Assembly: GCA_900554835.1 (NCBI GenBank) | Contig: USJD01000039.1 | Span: forward strand, 1-23,000 | Direction of reading: 5' to 3' | From: an uncultured Prevotella sp. | Lineage (GTDB): Bacteria; Bacteroidota; Bacteroidia; Bacteroidales; Bacteroidaceae | Length of the DNA stretch: 23,000 bases | The notes under the pieces: model-generated | Seen by the model: only the letters and a program-made list of their open reading frames with translations | Databases searched by the model: none | What the model was told of the DNA's origin: nothing | Program-made: the position numbers and the translations under genes | Shown here: one piece after another, positions 18,285 through 23,000 of the stretch | Layout of the letters: every line of letters begins with the position of its first letter | Position numbering within the stretch: the stretch's first letter is position 1

Positions 18285-18378
18285 TGCAGAATGATTAGGA
18301 ATTGCAAATAAGTTTCATCTTCCTTTAGGCAACCAATAGGTTCATCTTGTACAAGCTAATTAAGAATGCTCCTGTTTT

Positions 18379-18485
18379 TAGTCGATCACTAATCTTGTTT
18401 TTAGTCTATCACTAATTCATTTATAGTTGATCACTAATCCGTCTAAGCCCTTGATTTAGTTTATTCCTAACTTCGTTTAAGTCTT
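18379..18485. promoter_or_regulatory. Phased TAGTNNATCACTA repeat array upstream of susC1
   Basis: Three 15-bp copies of TAGTNNATCACTAAT start at 18379, 18402 and 18424. Each has TAGT and ACTA as inverted ends. A degenerate fourth copy starts at 18457 (TAGTTTATTCCTAAC) and a weak fifth begins near 18478. Start-to-start spacings are 23, 22, 33 and about 22 bp, all near multiples of 11, so the units would face the same side of the helix. This suggests a multimeric regulator site. The AraC-type regulator next door is the obvious candidate, but that is inference. If the promoter at 18507 is right, the array is downstream of the start site. Confidence 0.5.
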
Positions 18486-18506
18486 GTTTTAGAATTATTT
18501 TGGTTG

Positions 18507-18514
18507 CAAAAGTA
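18507..18514 (-). promoter_or_regulatory. Putative -7 element of the PUL promoter (susC1)
   Basis: The minus strand reads TACTTTTG followed by CAACC, an exact TAnnTTTG match and the same TGTACTTTTGC string as at the lyase promoter. A clear -33 TTTG is missing, which would fit an activator-dependent promoter. The leader would be about 315 nt. No other TAnnTTTG was seen between here and the gene. A second match on this strand (18573-18580) is less typical. Confidence 0.45.
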
Positions 18515-18684
18515 CAGAATCGGTTTATTTTACTACCTTAAATTTTGATTATTTACCCTATTTTTTTGATAACAAAACTAAAAAATTGAATTCAGTTCCT
18601 TAAAATTGCTTATATTATTATATATAAATAGGTATATAAGAAACAATAATCATAGAAAAATTCTGCAATTTGCCATTTTTTTAG

Positions 18685-18692
18685 TAACTTTG
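18685..18692 (+). promoter_or_regulatory. Putative -7 element of the regulator gene
   Basis: TAACTTTG matches TAnnTTTG on the plus strand, 43 bp before the ATG at 18735. The only TTTG upstream (18669-18672) is 12 bp away, too close for a standard -33. The position implies transcription starts near 18699, which rules out the longer TTG-started reading of the regulator. Confidence 0.5.
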
Positions 18693-18734
18693 CAAAAGAA
18701 ACAAGTTACAACTACCATTTATAACAAAAGGTCT

Positions 18735-19610
18735 ATGCAGACAAGTAAATATTTGCTCGCCTCAGAACGGGATGCACAGTGGGGACTCACCATCAGCACG
18801 ATCGGATATGAGGTGATAGAACCGCACGACAGCTATCCTACCAAGGGACATGCTGACGGCTACTATTTTGATATCAACAAAGGCAGAACGCTGGATGAAT
18901 TTCAGTTGCTCTATCTGACAGAGGGCGAAGGCGTATTCCAGTCTGCCCACTGCCCAGAGACCGTCATCAAAGCTGGAGACATCTTCCTGTTGTTCCCTGG
19001 CGAATGGCATACCTACCACCCTACACAAGGAAAAGGATGGAAAAGTTATTGGATAGGATTCAAAGGAAGAAATATCGACGACCGAGTGAAGCATAAGTTT
19101 CTCTCACCAGAGAAGCCAATCTATCACGTGGGGTTTAGCAACGAAATCGTCAACCTATATGAGGAAGCACGATACATTGCTCAGGAGGAAGCTGCATACG
19201 CCCAGCAAACCTTGGCAGGTATCGCCAACCATCTCATCGGCCTGATGTACTCCTTGGAGCGTAATATTGAATTGAATAAAGATTCAAAGCATGTGGATAT
19301 CATCAACAAGGCTCGTCTCCGCATACGTGAGTCGCTGGAAGGCAACCTCACCATTCAGGAGATTGCACAGGAACTCGGCATCAGCTATTCATCCTTCCGC
19401 AAACTCTTCAAGGAGCACACCGGTTTCGCACCTGCCCTTTACCAGCAGAATCTCAAACTGCAGAGGGCAAAGGAACTGCTTTCCACTACCGATGATAGCA
19501 TCAAGGAGATAGCCTACCGCCTTAATTTCGAGTCGCCAGACTACTTCTCTTCAAAATTCAAGAGTCAGACGGGCATGAAGCCTTCAGATTTCAGAAACAT
19601 GAACAGATAA
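18735..19610 (+). CDS. rhaR: AraC-family transcriptional regulator, RhaR type
   Basis: 291 aa from the ATG at 18735, which has AAAAGG five bases ahead. An upstream reading begins with TTG at 18606 and runs through the promoter, so it is rejected. Residues about 50-110 are an AraC-type cupin sensor (LLYLTEGEGVF, AGDIFLLFPGEWHTYHP). Residues about 190-290 are the double helix-turn-helix DNA-binding domain: first HTH LTIQEIAQELGISYSSFRKLFKEHTG (205-230), second about 254-287 ending TGMKPSDFR. It directly precedes rhamnulokinase and rhamnose isomerase genes, as rhaR does in Bacteroides thetaiotaomicron, where it is a rhamnose-dependent activator. It is also divergent from the PUL, so it may control both. 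Family assignment is certain; the symbol rests on position. A terminator follows. Confidence 0.88.
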   Translation: MQTSKYLLASERDAQWGLTISTIGYEVIEPHDSYPTKGHADGYYFDINKGRTLDEFQLLYLTEGEGVFQSAHCPETVIKAGDIFLLFPGEWHTYHPTQGKGWKSYWIGFKGRNIDDRVKHKFLSPEKPIYHVGFSNEIVNLYEEARYIAQEEAAYAQQTLAGIANHLIGLMYSLERNIELNKDSKHVDIINKARLRIRESLEGNLTIQEIAQELGISYSSFRKLFKEHTGFAPALYQQNLKLQRAKELLSTTDDSIKEIAYRLNFESPDYFSSKFKSQTGMKPSDFRNMNR

Positions 19611-19695
19611 TTCAGAAAAACAGAACAGACTATATCAGAATCATCATAAAATACGTTACTAACATTTATCAACTCATAATTATCAAATGCTTATA

Positions 19696-19738
19696 GGCTG
19701 CTTGCAGAACTAAAGGTTCACAAGCAGCCTTGTCTTAT
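19696..19738 (+). terminator. Probable terminator of the regulator gene
   Basis: A perfect 9-bp stem (GGCTGCTTG at 19696-19704 against CAAGCAGCC at 19721-19729) encloses an inner GAAC-TAAAG-GTTC hairpin. It is followed by TTGTCTTATT, a broken T-tract. It lies 86 bp after the regulator stop, separating it from the rhaK promoter. Confidence 0.65.
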
Positions 19739-19807
19739 TCCAGCCCATTGGATTATTCCCTTTTATCCATACACCCCTTTAAGCCTCCCATTCTATGATC
19801 CTTCTTT

Positions 19808-19841
19808 CATCACTTCCCCCAAAAACATCCATCACTTCCCC
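19808..19841 (+). promoter_or_regulatory. 22-bp-spaced direct repeat upstream of rhaK, candidate operator
   Basis: CATCACTTCCCC occurs exactly twice, at 19808-19819 and 19830-19841, starts 22 bp apart. Two helical turns between direct half-sites is typical for AraC-family dimers. The core ATCACT is shared with the array upstream of susC1, which also has 22-23 bp spacing. It lies about 85-120 bp ahead of the predicted start site. A second element, CAAGGG (19865-19870) and CCCTTG (19885-19890), forms an inverted repeat touching the -33 region. Confidence 0.4.
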
Positions 19842-19887
19842 AATTTTATACTGCCGCCAAATATCAAGGGCTGAAAATCAAAATCCC

Positions 19888-19919
19888 TTGTTGCATTTCA
19901 CGATTTAGGTCTATCTTTG
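19888..19919 (+). promoter_or_regulatory. Putative promoter of the rhamnose catabolic operon
   Basis: TATCTTTG at 19912-19919 matches the Bacteroidota -7 consensus TAnnTTTG. TTGTTG at 19888-19893 lies 18 bp upstream, at the right distance for a -33 element. Transcription would start near 19926 and give a leader of about 104 nt before the rhaK ATG. The rest of 19739-20029 shows no gene. Confidence 0.65.
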
Positions 19920-20029
19920 CACCGAAAATTTCAAAAAAGACTTTGAAGTAACACATAAGGAACTTCGGAATCAACAGAAATTAAACTTAGAAATCAATAA
20001 CATAAAATTAGACTTAAAAACCTAGCAAA

Positions 20030-21529
20030 ATGGAACAAAAGAAATACTTCTTTGCAGTGGATTTAGGTGCCACCAGCGGAAGAACCATTATCGGTAGTTT
20101 ATCAGATGGAAAGTTCAATCTGGAAGAACTGACACGTTTCGACAACCATCTCATCGAGACGGGCAATCACTTCTATTGGGACATCTATGCGCTCTATCTG
20201 GAAATCATCAAGGGTTTGAAACTCGTGGCTCAACGAGGCATCCATATCCAGAGCATCGGTATCGACACCTGGGGATGCGACTTCGTATATGTAGGCAAGG
20301 ACGGAGCCATCCTCCGCAACCCTCTCGCCTATCGCGACCCACACACCGTGGGCATGATGGAGAAATACTTCGACGAGCAAATCAGCAAGGAAAAGGTATA
20401 TGAAAAGACGGGCATCCAGTTCATGAACTTCAACTCCCTCTTCCAGATATACGCTATGCGCAAGGCTGGCAATGTGGCTTTGGAGAATGCAAACAAAATA
20501 CTCTTTATTCCGGATGCGCTGAGCTATATGCTTACCGGTAACGCTATCTGCGAATATACTGTAGCCTCCACCTCGCAGATTCTCAATCCGATGACAGGCG
20601 ACCTCGACCAGGATCTTGTTGAGAGTCTCGGACTGAAGCGCGAACAGTTTGGAGAAATGACAGCACCAGCTACCATCATCGGCACACTCACCGAGGAAGT
20701 ACAGAAGATAACGGGCTTGAATGCAGTACCTGTCATCGCTGTAGCAGGGCATGATACTGCCAGCGCAGTAGCTGCCGTTCCTGCCAAGAATGAAAAGTTC
20801 GCTTACCTCAGTTCTGGCACTTGGAGCCTCATGGGTATAGAGACTCAGAAGGCTATCATCAATGAACATAGCTATGAACTCAACTTCACAAACGAAGGCG
20901 GTATCGAGGGCACTACCCGATTCCTCAAGAATATCTGTGGTATGTGGATCTACGAGCGTTGCCGTAAGGAATGGAAAGATGCGGCAGCTGCTAATAACAG
21001 TGACCAGACTTGTTTGGGACATGGCGAACTGATTGCTGAAGCAATGAAGCAGCCTGCCTTCCAGAGTATCATCAATCCTGACGATGCTGTCTTTGCCAAC
21101 CCATCCAGCATGGTAGAGGCTATCAAGCAATATTGTGAAAAGACCGGTCAGCATGTACCTGAGAGCTACGGCGAGTTCTGCCGCTGCATCTTCGAAAGTC
21201 TTGCCCTCCGCTACCGTCAGGTATTCACATGGCTCAAGGAATTTGCAGATTTCGATATCAACGTGCTCCACATCATCGGTGGCGGTTCACTCAACCAATA
21301 CCTCAACCAGTTTACTGCCAACAGTTGCGGAGTTACAGTACTTGCTGGTCCACAGGAAGGCACAGCTATCGGAAACATCATGCTGCAGGCAAAGGCTTCC
21401 GGCTTGGTAAAGGATATCTGGGAGATGCGACAAATCATCGCCAACTCTCTGGAATTGAAGAAATTCGAGCCACAGGACAAGAAGGCTTGGGATGCAGCTT
21501 ACGAGAAGTTTTTAAAGGTAAAAGGGTAA
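20030..21529 (+). CDS. rhaB: Rhamnulokinase
   Basis: 499 aa, full length for the FGGY sugar-kinase family (E. coli RhaB is 489). It phosphorylates L-rhamnulose at O1 with ATP in the cytoplasm (called rhaK in Bacteroides). Motifs seen are the N-terminal phosphate loop DLGATSGR (11-18), IGIDTWGCDFVYV (76-88) at the sugar site, VAGHDTAS with the probable catalytic base Asp242 (Asp237 in E. coli), SSGTWSLMG (261-269), and the adenosine-binding IIGGGSLNQYLNQFTA (415-430). No Shine-Dalgarno precedes the ATG, as is usual here. The last residues (LKVKG) and the stop codon are encoded by the start of a GGTAAAA repeat array, so the C-terminal tail is probably repeat-derived. It is first in an operon with rhaI, 79 bp downstream. 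Confidence 0.96.
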   Translation: MEQKKYFFAVDLGATSGRTIIGSLSDGKFNLEELTRFDNHLIETGNHFYWDIYALYLEIIKGLKLVAQRGIHIQSIGIDTWGCDFVYVGKDGAILRNPLAYRDPHTVGMMEKYFDEQISKEKVYEKTGIQFMNFNSLFQIYAMRKAGNVALENANKILFIPDALSYMLTGNAICEYTVASTSQILNPMTGDLDQDLVESLGLKREQFGEMTAPATIIGTLTEEVQKITGLNAVPVIAVAGHDTASAVAAVPAKNEKFAYLSSGTWSLMGIETQKAIINEHSYELNFTNEGGIEGTTRFLKNICGMWIYERCRKEWKDAAAANNSDQTCLGHGELIAEAMKQPAFQSIINPDDAVFANPSSMVEAIKQYCEKTGQHVPESYGEFCRCIFESLALRYRQVFTWLKEFADFDINVLHIIGGGSLNQYLNQFTANSCGVTVLAGPQEGTAIGNIMLQAKASGLVKDIWEMRQIIANSLELKKFEPQDKKAWDAAYEKFLKVKG

Positions 21530-21564
21530 AAAAGTAAAAGGGTAAAAAAAGTAAAAAGGTAAAG
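21513..21564 (+). repeat. GGTAAAA short-period repeat overlapping the rhaK 3' end
   Basis: About seven degenerate AAAGGTA/AAAGGGTA/AAAAAGTA units begin inside the last codons of rhaK and continue into the rhaK-rhaI gap. The array matches the one at 5193-5260, including the T-run in front. The remainder of the gap (21565-21608) is A-rich with no Shine-Dalgarno. Confidence 0.75.
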
Positions 21565-21608
21565 AAATAAACAATAAAAGATTAACAATATAAAACTTAA
21601 AGACAATT

Positions 21609-22862
21609 ATGAAAGCAGATTTGATTTTGAAGAATTACGAGATTGCTAAAGAGCGCTATGCTGCTCTGGGTGTAGATACCGACAAGGCTATCGAGACATT
21701 GGAGAAAACTCCTATCTCTTTGCACTGCTGGCAGGCTGACGATGTAGTTGGTTTCGAGCGTGGCGAGGCTGCTTCTGGCGGTATCCAGAGTACAGGTAAC
21801 TATCCTGGCAAGGCACGCAATATCGATGAGCTCCGACAGGACATCGAAAAAGTGAACTCTCTTCTGGCTGGTACTTTCCGTCTCAACCTCCACGAAATAT
21901 ATGGTGAGTTCGGGGGCAAGCAAATCGACCGTAACGAGGTAACCGTAGATCAGTTCACAGGTTGGATGCAGTGGGCAAAGGAGCAGAACATGAAGCTCGA
22001 TTTCAACTCTACTTCTTTCTCTCACCCATTGAGTGGCAACCTCACTTTATCAAACCCAGACCCTGCTATCCGTGAGTTCTGGATTGAGCACACCAAGCGT
22101 TGCCGCCGTATCGCTGATGCAATGGGTAAGTTCCAGAACGATCCATGTATCATGAACATCTGGATACACGATGGCTCTAAGGATATCACTGTAGAGAAGG
22201 GACGCTATCGTGAGATTTTGAAGAACTCTCTTGATGAGATCTTGGCAGAGGAGTTGCCTAACATGAAGTCTTGTCTCGAAGCTAAACTCTTCGGTATTGG
22301 CTTGGAGGCTTATACCGTAGGTTCTCACGACTTCTACGCTGGCTACTGCGCTAAGAACAATGTGATGTACACTCTCGACACAGGTCACTATGAGCCAACA
22401 GAGAACGTATCAGATGCTGTTTCTGCACTCCTTCTCTTCGTACCAGAGTTGATGCTCCATGTATCTCGCCCAATGCACTGGGATTCAGACCACGTAACTC
22501 TCTTTGACGACAATACCCGCAATCTCTTCTCTGAGTTGGTTCGTGCCAATGCCCTCGACCGTGCTCACATCGGTCTCGACTACTTCGATGGTTCTATCAA
22601 CCGTATCGGTGCTTACATCATCGGTGTACGTGCTGCCCAGAAGTCATTGTTGCAGGCATTCCTTGAGCCTCTCGACACCCTCCGCAAGTATGAGGATGAA
22701 GGCAAGCTCTTCCAGCGTCTTGCTCTCTTGGAAGAAGAGAAGACATTGCCACTCGGCGCTGTATATGACTACTTCAACTTGAAGAACAACATTCCTGTTG
22801 GTGAGGAATACATCGCTGACATTGAGAAGTACGAGGCTGAAGTTCTCGCTAACCGCAAGTAA
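21609..22862 (+). CDS. rhaA: L-rhamnose isomerase
   Basis: 417 aa, full length for the family (E. coli RhaA is 419). It interconverts L-rhamnose and L-rhamnulose in the cytoplasm using Mn2+, the first step of the phosphorylating pathway (called rhaI in Bacteroides). Family stretches seen are ISLHCWQADDVVGFE (36-50), GGIQSTGNYPGKAR (57-70), RLNLHEIY (91-98), LDFNSTSFSHPLS (130-142), MNIWIHDGSKDITV (182-195) and LFGIGLEAYTVGSHDFY (227-243). Metal and catalytic residues align with E. coli at a shift of two: His260 in TGHYEPT, and Asp292 and Asp294 in HWDSDHV. The product passes to the kinase encoded just upstream. The stop codon is immediately followed by a heptad inverted repeat and then the symporter gene. 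Confidence 0.97.
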   Translation: MKADLILKNYEIAKERYAALGVDTDKAIETLEKTPISLHCWQADDVVGFERGEAASGGIQSTGNYPGKARNIDELRQDIEKVNSLLAGTFRLNLHEIYGEFGGKQIDRNEVTVDQFTGWMQWAKEQNMKLDFNSTSFSHPLSGNLTLSNPDPAIREFWIEHTKRCRRIADAMGKFQNDPCIMNIWIHDGSKDITVEKGRYREILKNSLDEILAEELPNMKSCLEAKLFGIGLEAYTVGSHDFYAGYCAKNNVMYTLDTGHYEPTENVSDAVSALLLFVPELMLHVSRPMHWDSDHVTLFDDNTRNLFSELVRANALDRAHIGLDYFDGSINRIGAYIIGVRAAQKSLLQAFLEPLDTLRKYEDEGKLFQRLALLEEEKTLPLGAVYDYFNLKNNIPVGEEYIADIEKYEAEVLANRK

Positions 22863-22954
22863 GTGAAGAACGAAGAGTGAAGAACGAAGAATTCAATAGT
22901 CTTATGGTTAAAAAAGCATTTGAATTCTTCACTCTTCGTTCTTCACTCTTCACT
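22862..22954. repeat. Heptad inverted repeat between rhaI and the symporter gene
   Basis: The left arm (22862-22896) is built of GTGAAGA/ACGAAGA heptads ending in ATTCAA. The right arm (22920-22954) is the reverse complement of the same heptads in a different order. The 35-nt arms pair with six mismatches, all at the ACG versus GTG positions, around a 23-nt loop. There is no T-run directly after the right arm beyond TTTAATT. It may act as a partial terminator or stabilising hairpin, or may be an intergenic repeat element. Confidence 0.75.
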
Positions 22955-22968
22955 TTAATTATACAATT

Positions 22969-23000
22969 ATGGAAATATTAATAGGACTTTTAATCATAGC
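22969..23000 (+). CDS. rhaT: Probable L-rhamnose/H+ symporter, 5' end only
   Basis: Only the first ten codons are inside the window (MEILIGLLII, running into the right edge). They read as the start of a hydrophobic membrane segment. The position straight after rhamnose isomerase matches the symporter gene (rhaP) in the rhaKIP order of Bacteroides. The call rests mainly on context. The start is 106 bp after the rhaI stop, and A/T-rich DNA precedes the ATG. Confidence 0.6.
   Translation, partial: MEILIGLLII

Noticed and set aside
18573..18580. A second TAnnTTTG match (TAGTTTTG on the minus strand) as the susC1 promoter
   Set aside because: It lies in very A/T-rich DNA with no -33 element and lacks the TGTACTTTTGC context shared with the lyase promoter. 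Kept only as an alternative.
18606..18734. A 43-residue N-terminal extension of the regulator
   Set aside because: It would start with TTG, overlaps the TAACTTTG promoter motif, and adds residues outside the usual AraC-family length. The ATG at 18735 has AAAAGG before it.
20102..21271. A 389-codon open frame on the minus strand inside rhamnulokinase
   Set aside because: It is antisense to a clear FGGY kinase with all motifs in place and shows no family features of its own.

Overview
The window looks like the chromosome of a gut or rumen Bacteroidota, most likely Prevotella/Segatella. The evidence is two SusC/SusD pairs, Bacteroidota-type promoters (TAnnTTTG at -7), almost no Shine-Dalgarno sequences, T9SS-like C-terminal tails, and AT-rich intergenic spaces filled with short-period repeats. 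No species can be fixed from sequence reading alone.

Minus-strand half (18186 down to 419): a polysaccharide utilization locus. In transcription order it holds SusC-like porin 1, SusD-like lipoprotein 1, SusC-like porin 2, SusD-like lipoprotein 2, a 712-aa secreted protein of unknown function, and a 1532-aa rhamnogalacturonan lyase of family PL11. The lyase carries a long autotransporter-type beta-strand-repeat extension. Spacing is tight through the SusCD genes (27-34 bp or less), then 123 bp with a hairpin, then 473 bp holding a terminator, a polypurine tract and a separate promoter for the lyase.

Plus-strand half (18735 to the right edge): an AraC-family regulator (RhaR type), rhamnulokinase, L-rhamnose isomerase, and the first codons of a probable L-rhamnose/H+ symporter. 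This order resembles the rhaR and rhaKIP cluster known in Bacteroides thetaiotaomicron. The aldolase and lactaldehyde steps would be expected beyond the right edge.

How they fit together (inference): the lyase cuts the rhamnogalacturonan I backbone outside the cell or at its surface. The SusCD pairs import the oligosaccharides. Rhamnose released by glycosidases not in this window is then isomerised and phosphorylated by RhaI and RhaK. The only regulator in the window lies between the two halves and is divergent to the PUL, so it may switch on both. No HTCS or anti-sigma/ECF pair is visible here.

Intergenic DNA: several families of short-period repeats occur, namely AATCTGYG-type with a 99-bp direct repeat at the left edge, GGTAAAA-type in two places, polypurine arrays, and GAAGAGT/GAAGAAC heptads in inverted orientation. 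A helically phased repeat array lies in the susC1 leader. The susC1 leader, the DNA upstream of rhaK and the repeat-filled spaces are the least explained parts of the window.
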